64,000 nucleotides of DNA, taken from NCBI RefSeq assembly GCF_900091585.1, contig NZ_FMHT01000003.1, forward strand, positions 1,531,001 through 1,595,000, in the 5' to 3' direction. This DNA is from Micromonospora nigra. Lineage in GTDB: Bacteria > Actinomycetota > Actinomycetes > Mycobacteriales > Micromonosporaceae. This document shows positions 37,598 through 45,145 of this stretch, piece by piece. Positions within the stretch are counted from its first letter, which is position 1, and each line of letters begins with the position of its first letter. The position numbers and the translations under genes were made by a program. Under the pieces are notes generated by a model. That model was not told where the DNA came from and did not search any database. It saw only the letters and a program-made list of their open reading frames with translations.

Positions 37598-39070
37598 CTA
37601 CTCGGCGTCGCCGCGCTCGTCGACGTCGTCCGACACGTCGGCGTCGGTGCCCTCGAACTCGTCCTCGGGCCGCTTCCGGCGGGCCTTGCGCGCGGCCAGC
37701 CGCTCGGCTGCGGTGGCCCGGGTCGACTTGTCCTCCAGCCGCACGTCGGTGCCCCGGTTGCCCGGCACGAAGTCGACGCCGGCGTACAGGGTGGGCTGCC
37801 AGTCGAACTCGCGCTCACCGATCCGGACCAGGTCGCCGGGCTGCGCGCCGGCCTTCGCCAGCTTCTCCTCGACGCCGAGGCGGGCCAGCCGGTCGGCGAG
37901 GTAGCCGACGGCCTCGTCGTTGTCGAAGTTCGTCTGGAGCACCCACCGCTCGGGCCGGGTGCCCCGCACGGTGTACGAGCCGTCCGGCTGGGCCTCGATG
38001 GTGAAGCCGGCGTCGTCGACGGCCCTCGGCCGGATCACGATCCGGGCGGGCTCGGCCGGCGGGGCGGCGCGACGGGCCTGCTCGACCAGCTCGGCCATCG
38101 CGTACGTCAGCTCCTTGAGCCCTTCGCGGGTGGCGGCGGAAACCTCGAAGACGCGGTAACCGCGCTCCTCCAGATCGGGCCGCACGATCTCGGCCAGATC
38201 CCGACCGTCCGGTACGTCGATCTTGTTGACCGCGACCAGTCGGGGACGGTCGGCGAGACCGCCGTACTCGTTCAGCTCCGCCTCGATGGTGTCGATGTCG
38301 GCCAGCGGGTCACGGCCGGGTTCCAGCGTCGCGGCGTCGATCACGTGGACCAGCACGGCGCAGCGCTCGACGTGCCGGAGGAACTCCAGGCCGAGCCCCT
38401 TGCCGGTGGCCGCGCCGGGGATCAGGCCGGGCACGTCGGCGACGGTGAAGGTGTGGTTGTCCACCCGGACCACGCCGAGGTTGGGCACCAGCGTGGTGAA
38501 CGGGTAGTCGGCGATCTTCGGCTTCGCGGCGGAGATCACCGAGATCAACGACGACTTCCCGGCGGACGGGAAACCCACCAGGCCGACGTCGGCGACGCTC
38601 TTCAGCTCCAGCACCACGTCGAGTTGCTCGCCCGGCTCGCCCAGTTCCGCGAAGCCGGGGGCCTTGCGCCGGGCGTTGGCCAACGAGGCGTTGCCGCGCC
38701 CGCCGCGCCCGCCCCGGGCCACCTCGAAGGTGGTGCCGGCACCGACCATGTCGGCCAGCACGGTGCCGTCGAGGGTCTGCACGACCGTGCCGTTGGGCAC
38801 CGTGAGGACGAGGTCGCGGCCGTTGGCCCCGTCCCGGTTCGACCCGGCGCCGCCCTTGCCGTTGTCGGCCTTGACGTGCGGGCGGAAGTGGAAGTCGAGC
38901 AGCGTCGTCACCTGCGGGTCGACCACCAGCGAGACGCTGCCGCCGTGCCCGCCGTTACCGCCGTCGGGCCCGCCGAAGGGCTTGAACTTCTCCCGGTGGA
39001 TCGAGGCACAGCCGTGCCCACCATCGCCGGCCTGCAGGTGCAGGACGACCCGGTCCACGAACGTCGCCAC
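37598..39070 (-). CDS. obgE: GTPase ObgE/CgtA
   Basis: The 490-residue protein is a full Obg GTPase. The Gly-rich Obg domain ([29 protein letters not shown]) is followed by the G domain with G1 [10 protein letters not shown]3 DVPGLI and G4 NKID. The C-terminal Obg fold ([21 protein letters not shown]) ends in an acidic tail. It monitors GTP/ppGpp and helps large-subunit assembly. GTG at 39070 starts the conserved [12 protein letters not shown]; a TTG at 39079 is less likely. Its leader contains a two-copy 28-bp repeat just before the start and a terminator hairpin further up. Confidence 0.96.
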   Translation of the reverse strand: MATFVDRVVLHLQAGDGGHGCASIHREKFKPFGGPDGGNGGHGGSVSLVVDPQVTTLLDFHFRPHVKADNGKGGAGSNRDGANGRDLVLTVPNGTVVQTLDGTVLADMVGAGTTFEVARGGRGGRGNASLANARRKAPGFAELGEPGEQLDVVLELKSVADVGLVGFPSAGKSSLISVISAAKPKIADYPFTTLVPNLGVVRVDNHTFTVADVPGLIPGAATGKGLGLEFLRHVERCAVLVHVIDAATLEPGRDPLADIDTIEAELNEYGGLADRPRLVAVNKIDVPDGRDLAEIVRPDLEERGYRVFEVSAATREGLKELTYAMAELVEQARRAAPPAEPARIVIRPRAVDDAGFTIEAQPDGSYTVRGTRPERWVLQTNFDNDEAVGYLADRLARLGVEEKLAKAGAQPGDLVRIGEREFDWQPTLYAGVDFVPGNRGTDVRLEDKSTRATAAERLAARKARRKRPEDEFEGTDADVSDDVDERGDAE

Positions 39071-39081
39071 GGGCCTCAATC

Positions 39082-39137
39082 CTTCCAGCGAGGGGGAACC
39101 CCCGCACGACTTCCAGCGAGGGCGGACCCCCGCCCAA
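39082..39137. repeat. Two tandem copies of a 28-bp repeat in the obgE leader
   Basis: Copies start at 39082 and 39110, both beginning CTTCCAGCGAGGG and containing ACCCCCGC. Each can fold a small hairpin from a GGGGG/CCCCC-type core. They sit between the rpmA terminator and the obgE start. Confidence 0.8.
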
Positions 39138-39147
39138 GAAAAGCGAA

Positions 39148-39177
39148 GCGGGCCGGGACCCGAGGTCCGCGGCCCGC
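39148..39177 (-). terminator. Rho-independent-type terminator after rplU-rpmA
   Basis: GCGGGCCGGGACC and GGTCCGCGGCCCGC pair with one bulged G and a 3-base loop, followed on the minus strand by the T-rich TTCGCTTTTCTT. It lies 20 bases after the rpmA stop, so obgE probably has its own promoter or depends on partial read-through. Confidence 0.85.
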
Positions 39178-39198
39178 AGCGCCTTGAACTGCTGCTGC

Positions 39199-39453
39199 CT
39201 ACTGCTGCGGCACGATGCTGACGGTCTTGCGACCGCGCCGGGTGCCGAACTGGACGGCACCGGCGGACAGCGCGAAGAGCGTGTCGTCCCCGCCGCGGCC
39301 GACCAGGTCACCGGGGTGGAACTTGGTGCCACGCTGCCGGACGATGATCTCGCCCGCGCTGACGACCTGACCACCGAAGCGCTTCACGCCGAGTCGCTGG
39401 GCCGCGGAGTCCCGGCCGTTACGCGAGCTGGACGCACCCTTTTTGTGAGCCAT
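39199..39453 (-). CDS. rpmA: 50S ribosomal protein L27
   Basis: The 84-residue protein begins [28 protein letters not shown] and includes [25 protein letters not shown], typical L27. Its N-terminal tail reaches the peptidyl-transferase centre. No N-terminal cleavage extension, as in Firmicutes L27, is present. It follows rplU by 11 bases and is followed by a terminator. Confidence 0.98.
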   Translation of the reverse strand: MAHKKGASSSRNGRDSAAQRLGVKRFGGQVVSAGEIIVRQRGTKFHPGDLVGRGGDDTLFALSAGAVQFGTRRGRKTVSIVPQQ

Positions 39454-39464
39454 CTGAGGACGAC

Positions 39465-39779
39465 CTACTTCCCGCTGGAGATGCCGGTCACCTTGACCTG
39501 GGTCAGCGGCTGACGGTGACCCTGGCGCTTGTGGTAGCCGGTCTTGTTCTTGAACTTGTGGATCCGGATCTTCGGGCCCTTGGTGTGCGCGGCGATCTCG
39601 CCGGACACCGAGACCTTCGCAAGCTTCGCCGCGTCGGTCACCAGGTCGTCACCGTCGACGAGGAGCACCGCGGCAAGCTTCACCGCGTCGCCGGGGGCAC
39701 CGGCGAGCTTCTCGACCTCGATCACGTCGCCCTCGGCGACCTTGTACTGCTTGCCGCCGGTCTTGACGATCGCGTACAT
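39465..39779 (-). CDS. rplU: 50S ribosomal protein L21
   Basis: The 104-residue protein begins [25 protein letters not shown] and ends [22 protein letters not shown], typical L21, which binds 23S rRNA with L20. It is the first gene of the rplU-rpmA unit. The 248-base region upstream, between it and the lipoprotein gene, holds its leader and no further gene. GGGAG stands about 11 bases before the ATG. Confidence 0.98.
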   Translation of the reverse strand: MYAIVKTGGKQYKVAEGDVIEVEKLAGAPGDAVKLAAVLLVDGDDLVTDAAKLAKVSVSGEIAAHTKGPKIRIHKFKNKTGYHKRQGHRQPLTQVKVTGISSGK

Positions 39780-40027
39780 CGGAGGCGGACTCCCTGTCGT
39801 TGAGGCTGCTGGCGTCGTTTTCCCCACCGTTGCCGGTCGGTCGTTCCCACGGCGGCTCGCCGGGTAGCAGAGGCGCGGCGGCGCGGGCACGCGGGAACAC
39901 GGCACACCAAAGTGTGCCGCAGGCAAGCGTACGCCATGGTCGGGCCGTCACCCAAACCGGGCCCGCCGCCCTGGCTGCCCGGTCGCGCGTGCGACCGGCC
40001 CCGGACCGCGATCCGCACGAGCCGCCC

Positions 40028-40573
40028 CTAGCGGGCGCAGAGCTGGTCGAGGCGCTGCTGGAGCCGGTCGAGCTCGGTCTCGTCGACCGAGTCGAGGTCG
40101 GTACCCAGGCCGGACACCTCCGCGGCGAGCTCGGTCAGCAGCGTCCTGAGCTGCGGGTCCTCGGCACGGTTCGACTGCTGTCGGAGCGCCGCCGCCCAGC
40201 CGGTCAACGCGCTCTCGGCCCGCTTCCGGGCGGTCTGCGCCGCCGCCGGGTCGTTCGCCCCGACAGCGGCGATCATCTTGCCGAGTTCCTCGACGTAGCT
40301 GCGCACGGCGGTGCTGCCGGCCTGCTGCGCGGCGGCACAGACCTCGGCGGCGTTGCCCCCGGCGGCTCCCGAACCCACGCCGGGCGTGCCGGGAACCGTC
40401 GTCCCACCGGGCGTGCCCGGGGCCGGCGGCCCGCCCGGCGTGCCGGCGGTGGGGGCACCCGCCGTCGCGGGCGCGGTGGTCGGGGCGGCGGCCCCGGACC
40501 GGTCGTCCGACCCGCACGCGGTGCCGGCGAACAGGACGGTGGTGACCGCGGTGGCGGCGAGCAGGCGACGCAT
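40028..40573 (-). CDS. Putative lipoprotein with Pro/Gly/Thr-rich linker
   Basis: The 181-residue precursor starts MRRLLAATAVTTVLFAGTACGSDD, a signal with an atypical lipobox ending TAC, so it is likely a lipoprotein outside the membrane. A low-complexity linker with repeats of TPGG follows. The rest, from AAEVCAAAQQAGSTAVRSYVEELG to the end (DLDSVDETELDRLQQRLDQLC), is a helical domain with one Cys at each end that could form a disulfide. I do not recognise a family. It lies between rne and rplU, where actinobacteria often have no extra gene, and is preceded by a 31-bp tandem repeat. Confidence 0.7.
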   Translation of the reverse strand: MRRLLAATAVTTVLFAGTACGSDDRSGAAAPTTAPATAGAPTAGTPGGPPAPGTPGGTTVPGTPGVGSGAAGGNAAEVCAAAQQAGSTAVRSYVEELGKMIAAVGANDPAAAQTARKRAESALTGWAAALRQQSNRAEDPQLRTLLTELAAEVSGLGTDLDSVDETELDRLQQRLDQLCAR

Positions 40574-40583
40574 TCTTCTCCTC

Positions 40584-40706
40584 CCGGCCGGCCCGGTTCA
40601 ACCGGTCCGACCTTCCGGCTGGCCCGGTTGCCCGGCTGTGGCCCGCCGGCCGGCCCGGTTGCCCGGCTGTGACCCTCCGGCCGGCCCGCACCCGGGCTGT
40701 GACCCG
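40584..40706. repeat. Four tandem copies of a 31-bp repeat
   Basis: Units at 40584, 40615, 40646 and 40677 (the last 30 bp) share CCGGCYGGCCCGGTTGCCCG and the tail GGCTGTGRCCC, with the first and last most diverged. They lie directly upstream of the lipoprotein start and downstream of the rne stop. Confidence 0.85.
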
Positions 40707-40740
40707 CCGGGCGGTCCGGCCGGGCTCGACCATACGACAG

Positions 40741-40776
40741 GGCCCCTCCCGTCGGACACCACCGTCGGAAGGGGCC
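40741..40776 (-). terminator. Hairpin terminator after rne
   Basis: GGCCCCTTCCGACGG on the minus strand pairs with the complementary CCGACGGGAGGGGCC with one mismatch and one G-T pair. It is 23 bases after the rne stop. Confidence 0.7.
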
Positions 40777-40798
40777 GCGTCGCGCCACGGTCAGTCGG

Positions 40799-43700
40799 TC
40801 ACGGCCGGGTACGCCGCCGTGCCCCACCCCGACGGGACCGGCGCCGGCCGGCGCCCCCCTCGGCGGTGTCCTCGTCGGTGTCGCCGAGGGCGTCCGGGTC
40901 GTCCGGAGCAGCCAACCGCGCCGACTCGCCCTGCTGGCTGTCGGCGACCTCGGGTGCGGCGGCGGTGTCCGACTCGTACCGGGACAGGTCGTAGCCCATG
41001 GTGTCGTGGTAGTCCGCCTCGACGGTGGGGGCGGCGATCTCCTCGGCGACCTCGTCCTCGGTGACCTCGACCACGGTCCGCTCGGTCGGCGCGCTCTTGC
41101 GGGCCCGGCGGCGGGACGACGTGGTCGGCTGCTCACCGCCGGTCACCGCCGAGGCGACCGCCTTGACCTTCTCCCCCGCACCGCCACCGGAGCGGGACTT
41201 CTCCGGAACCGGCTCGGTGTGGATGATCAGACCCCGGCCCTTGCAGCAGTCGCAGGTCTCGCTGAACGCCTCCAGCAGGCCCGCGCCGATCCGCTTGCGG
41301 GTCATCTGCACCAGACCCAGCGAGGTGATCTCGGTGACCTGGTGCTTGGTGCGGTCCCGGCCCAGGCACTCGGTCAGCCGGCGCAGCACCAGATCACGGT
41401 TCGACTCCAGCACCATGTCGATGAAGTCGATCACCACGATGCCGCCGATGTCCCGCAGCCGCAGCTGTCGGACGATCTCCTCGGCCGCCTCCAGGTTGTT
41501 GCGGGTGACCGTCTCCTCCAGGTTGCCCCCGGTGCCGGTGTACTTGCCGGTGTTGACGTCGATCACGGTCATCGCCTCGGTCCGGTCGATCACCAGCGAA
41601 CCGCCCGAGGGGAGGAAGACCTTGCGGTCCAGGCCCTTGAGGATCTGCTCGTCGATCCGGTACTCGGCGAACACGTCGGTGGTGCCGACGTGCCGGCGCA
41701 GCCGCTCGACCAGGTCCGGCGACACGTGCGACAGGTACGACTCGACCATGTCGTACGACTGGTCGCCCTCGATGACCAGGTCGCGGAAGTCCTCGTTGAA
41801 CAGGTCCCGCACGACCCGGATGACCAGGTCGGGCTCCGCGTAGAGAAGCACCGGCGCGCCACCCTCGGTGGCCTTGGCCTGGATGTCCTCCCACTGCGCC
41901 TGGAGCCGCTTGACGTCCCGGGCCAGTTCGTCCTCGCTGGCCCCCTCGGCGGCGGTACGCACGATCACGCCCGCGCCCTCGGGCACCAGCTTCTTCAGCA
42001 CGTCGCGCAGCCGCTTGCGCTCGGTGTCGGGCAGCTTGCGGCTGATGCCGGAGGCGTTGCCGCCGGGCACGTAGACCAGGTGCCGACCGGACAGCGCGAT
42101 GTGGCTGGTCAACCGGGCGCCCTTGTGGCCGATCGGATCCTTGGTCACCTGCACCAGCACCGAGTCGCCCGACCGGAGGGCCTGCTCGATGGAACGCGCC
42201 CGCCCTTCCAGGCCGGTGGTGTCCCAGTTGACCTCACCGGCGTACAGGACGGCGTTACGACCACGCCCGATGTCGACGAAGGCCGCCTCCATGCTGGGCA
42301 GCACGTTCTGCACCTTGCCGAGGTAGACGTTGCCGGCCATCGTGGTGGCGGAGTTGCGGGTCACGTAGTGCTCGACCAGCACGCCGTCCTCGAGCACCGC
42401 GATCTGCGTCCGGTCGCCGCGCTGCCGCACGGCCATCACCCGGTCGACAGCCTCGCGGCGGGCCAGGAACTCGGACTCGCTCAGGATCGGCGGACGGGTC
42501 CGCCGCTGCTCCCGGCCGTCGCGCCGGCGCTGACGCTTGGCTTCCAGCCGGGTGGAACCGGAGACGCCCTGCACCTCGTCGACCGTACGGCGGGGTTCAC
42601 GGATCTTGACCACCGTCGGCACGCCGTCGTCGGCGCTGCCCTCGGCGTCCCCCGCGCCCCGGCGGCGACGGCGACGCCGACGGCGGGTCATCCCCTCGCC
42701 GCCCTCGGCGTCGTCCTCGGCCTCCTCGTCGGCCTCGTCCTCGGTGCGCGCCTCCTCCTCGGACTCCTCGTCGTCGGTGTCGTCGGCGCCGCCCTTGCCC
42801 CGCCCGCGTCCCCGGCGACCACGCCGGCGGCGGCGCCGGGCGGCGGCGGTGTCGTCGTCCTCGTCATCGTCGGCGGTCTCGTCGGCCTCGGTCGCCGGTT
42901 CCTCCGCCTTCTCGACGGGCTCCACCGGCGCGACGGCCTCGACGGCCTCGGTGGTGTCGACGTCCCGGCGGCCCCGCCGGCGACGGCGCGACGGCTCGGC
43001 CGGCTCCTCGGCGGCCTCCTCCACGACCGGCTCGGGCGCCGCGGGCCGGACGATCGGGGCGTCCTCCGGAAGTGGGGCCATGAACAGCACGGTGGGCGCG
43101 GCGAGTGCAGCCCGGCGGCGTCGGGTCCGGGGCTCCGGCTCGGGCTCGCCGGTCGTCGCGGGCTCCGTCGCGGCGGGCTCGGCCGGGGTGGCGGCGGCGG
43201 ACCCGGTGGACTCGGACGCTGCGTCCTCGACCACGGTCGAGGACGCGGCGGCGCCGGTCGGCGCGGAAGGCGCGGCGGCACCGAAGTCCGTGCCGGCCGC
43301 GGGCTCCACACCGGTGTCCGCGGCGGTCGGCTCGGGCGTCGGCGTGGCGGTCTTCCGCCGGCGGGTGCGGGTGGCCTTCACCGGCGGCACCTCCTCGGCG
43401 GCCGGCTCGGCGGCGGAGAGGGCCGGTTCCTCGGCGGCCTTCGTGCTGGTGGTGGCCTTGCGGCGGCGGCGCGTGGTCTTCGGGGCGGCGTCCAGGTCAC
43501 CGGAGACCGGCGCGAACACCTCGGCCTGGGGGGCCTCGCCGCTGCCGGGAACGGTCCCGGTGGGGGCCTCGACCGGGGCCTCGGTCTGCTCGGGCTGGGC
43601 GACGGACGTGGCCCGGCGGCGGGTGGCCCGCTTGCGCGGCGGGGCTGCCTCCGCCACCGTCGGTCCCTCGATCGCCGCGGTGCCACTGGTCAGCCCCGAC

Positions 43701-44062
43701 CCGGCGGGGGCGCCCGGGTCGACGGTGGCCGTGGGGGTGCCGGCGGCGGGACCGAGGTCGGCGGCACCGGCCCCGTCGGCCGTGCCGGCACCGACGTCCG
43801 GCTCGGCTTCGGCAGCCGGCTCGGCTTCGACGGTCAGGCCCGCGTCGGTCGACTCCCCCTCGCCGGCCGGTTCCGGGTCGGCCTCGGGCGACCCGCCTTC
43901 GGCGGAGCGCGGACCGGTAGCCTCGGGCGTCGCCCCGGCGGCACCGCCCCGGCGGTCGGTGCCGGGCGTCCGGTCGACGCCGTCGACGGTGCGGTGGTCG
44001 GCGGTCTCCCCGGCCGGCTGTGAACCGGTCCGTTCGCCGCCCTCGGGCTCGTTCTCGAGCAT
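40799..44062 (-). CDS. rne: Rne/Rng family ribonuclease (RNase E/G)
   Basis: The 1087-residue protein has a long N-terminal region of some 500 residues, acidic, Ala/Pro/Glu-rich with blocks of consecutive Arg (for example around 42660-42690), probably disordered and a scaffold for the degradosome or RNA. Next comes the S1-like and catalytic core: MEAAFVDIGRGRNAVLYAGEV, then VIDVNTGKYTGTGG and VIDFIDMVLESNRD (the metal-binding Asp pair). The zinc-link cysteines are in CDCCKGRGL. It cleaves single-stranded AU-rich RNA and processes rRNA. ATG at 44062 is chosen with GGAG eight bases upstream. In contrast to E. coli RNase E, the disordered extension is N-terminal, as known in actinobacteria. Confidence 0.95.
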   Translation of the reverse strand: MLENEPEGGERTGSQPAGETADHRTVDGVDRTPGTDRRGGAAGATPEATGPRSAEGGSPEADPEPAGEGESTDAGLTVEAEPAAEAEPDVGAGTADGAGAADLGPAAGTPTATVDPGAPAGSGLTSGTAAIEGPTVAEAAPPRKRATRRRATSVAQPEQTEAPVEAPTGTVPGSGEAPQAEVFAPVSGDLDAAPKTTRRRRKATTSTKAAEEPALSAAEPAAEEVPPVKATRTRRRKTATPTPEPTAADTGVEPAAGTDFGAAAPSAPTGAAASSTVVEDAASESTGSAAATPAEPAATEPATTGEPEPEPRTRRRRAALAAPTVLFMAPLPEDAPIVRPAAPEPVVEEAAEEPAEPSRRRRRGRRDVDTTEAVEAVAPVEPVEKAEEPATEADETADDDEDDDTAAARRRRRRGRRGRGRGKGGADDTDDEESEEEARTEDEADEEAEDDAEGGEGMTRRRRRRRRRGAGDAEGSADDGVPTVVKIREPRRTVDEVQGVSGSTRLEAKRQRRRDGREQRRTRPPILSESEFLARREAVDRVMAVRQRGDRTQIAVLEDGVLVEHYVTRNSATTMAGNVYLGKVQNVLPSMEAAFVDIGRGRNAVLYAGEVNWDTTGLEGRARSIEQALRSGDSVLVQVTKDPIGHKGARLTSHIALSGRHLVYVPGGNASGISRKLPDTERKRLRDVLKKLVPEGAGVIVRTAAEGASEDELARDVKRLQAQWEDIQAKATEGGAPVLLYAEPDLVIRVVRDLFNEDFRDLVIEGDQSYDMVESYLSHVSPDLVERLRRHVGTTDVFAEYRIDEQILKGLDRKVFLPSGGSLVIDRTEAMTVIDVNTGKYTGTGGNLEETVTRNNLEAAEEIVRQLRLRDIGGIVVIDFIDMVLESNRDLVLRRLTECLGRDRTKHQVTEITSLGLVQMTRKRIGAGLLEAFSETCDCCKGRGLIIHTEPVPEKSRSGGGAGEKVKAVASAVTGGEQPTTSSRRRARKSAPTERTVVEVTEDEVAEEIAAPTVEADYHDTMGYDLSRYESDTAAAPEVADSQQGESARLAAPDDPDALGDTDEDTAEGGAGRRRSRRGGARRRTRP

Positions 44063-44191
44063 GGACGTTCTCCAGTTCTGGCTGCCCCGGGCGCGGGTGA
44101 GCGCTGCCACGCAGGGTCGCCGCAAAAAGGTGTTTCCGCCAGGCGCGTTACGCGACCGGCGAAGTCTGCCTGCCTGGGCCCTGACCGTCGG

Positions 44192-44947
44192 TCAGCGCCC
44201 GCCGATGGTTGCCCCGTCGCGGTCCGCGTCCAACGGATCCACGATCGCGCCCTGCGCGGTCAGCGTGCCCTGAGCCAGCCGGATCACCTTCGGCGAGACC
44301 GCCGGCTCCAGGCCGGCCACCACGCGGAGGCCGGAAAGGACGTCATCGGGTCGTACGGACGGGGTGACCTGCCGCACGACCAGTTCGAGTATCGCACACG
44401 GTACGGCCGGAGCCCCGGAAGGCATCTCCGACGGGTTGATCACATCGATGGCGATGACGGCCGACCGGGCGTCGAAGGTGCGCCGTCCCTGCTTCGTCAT
44501 CCGCTCGACCAGCACCTCGTCCGCGCTGGTGAAGGCAGCCACCGCCTGCCCCAGCGCGACCGGCTCCACCTCGGGAAGCTCGATCCGCCAGTGGGACGCC
44601 TGGATCCGGTCGGGCAGGCTGCCGCCCGTCGCCTCCACCGCGTCGAGCACGTCGAGCCCGGGCGAGAGCGCGGCGTCCAACGCGACCCGCAGCGCGGCGG
44701 GGTCGACCGGCTCGCGCAGGGCGATCTCCAGGTATTCGGCCTCACTCGCCACACCGGTCGGGGCCGCGCTGGCATAGGAGATCTTGGGGTGAGGGGTGAA
44801 ACCCTGGGAGAAGGCGATGGGAACACCGGCGCGGCGCAGCGCCCGCTCGAAGGCCCGCGCGAAGTCCCGGTGCGAGGTGAACCGCAGCGGCCCACGCTTG
44901 GCGTACCGGATCCGGACGCGCTGGACGACCGGCGCCTGTCCGCCCAC
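44192..44947 (-). CDS. TIGR03936 family radical-SAM-associated protein (DUF2344)
   Basis: The 251-residue protein starts RVRIRYAKRGPLRFTSHRDFARAFERALRRAGVPIAFSQGF and has PHPKISYASAAPTGVASEAEYLEI, the DUF2344 signature. No active-site motif is evident. The family is nearly always next to the TIGR03960 radical-SAM protein and rne, and its biochemical role is unknown; a link to RNA or ribosome maturation is inferred from neighbours only. GTG at 44947 is the likely start. Confidence 0.9.
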   Translation of the reverse strand: MGGQAPVVQRVRIRYAKRGPLRFTSHRDFARAFERALRRAGVPIAFSQGFTPHPKISYASAAPTGVASEAEYLEIALREPVDPAALRVALDAALSPGLDVLDAVEATGGSLPDRIQASHWRIELPEVEPVALGQAVAAFTSADEVLVERMTKQGRRTFDARSAVIAIDVINPSEMPSGAPAVPCAILELVVRQVTPSVRPDDVLSGLRVVAGLEPAVSPKVIRLAQGTLTAQGAIVDPLDADRDGATIGGR

Positions 44948-44995
44948 GGGTTGCGTTCTCTTGCTGATCGTCGTGCTCCTCGTCGAGTCAGACCC

Positions 44996-45058
44996 CGTTG
45001 ATCATGACGTTGTCACCGGCGACACGTCGTGCAAGAGAGGATAGCTTCATGATCAACG
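44996..45058. repeat. Long perfect inverted repeat (12-bp arms) between the radical-SAM pair
   Basis: CGTTGATCATGA at 44996-45007 is the exact inverse complement of TCATGATCAACG at 45047-45058. Inside is a second imperfect inverted repeat (GACGTTGTC / GACACGTC at about 45006-45027). The 198-base gap also holds a G/C-rich stretch with GGAGACCCCTG twice (45088 and 45113 region). It looks like a structured intergenic element or small non-autonomous repeat. Confidence 0.75.
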
Positions 45059-45145
45059 TTTCGGGGGCGGGGCGCGCGGGGGGCCGGAGACCCCTGCCCG
45101 GGGCCCCTGGCGGGAGACCCCTGACCGGAGGCCCCCGGCCCAGGG

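Noticed and set aside
41006..44023. Open frame of about 1000 codons on the plus strand antisense to rne
   Set aside because: Low-complexity Gly/Arg/Leu translation complementary to the RNase E gene; no start site or domain.
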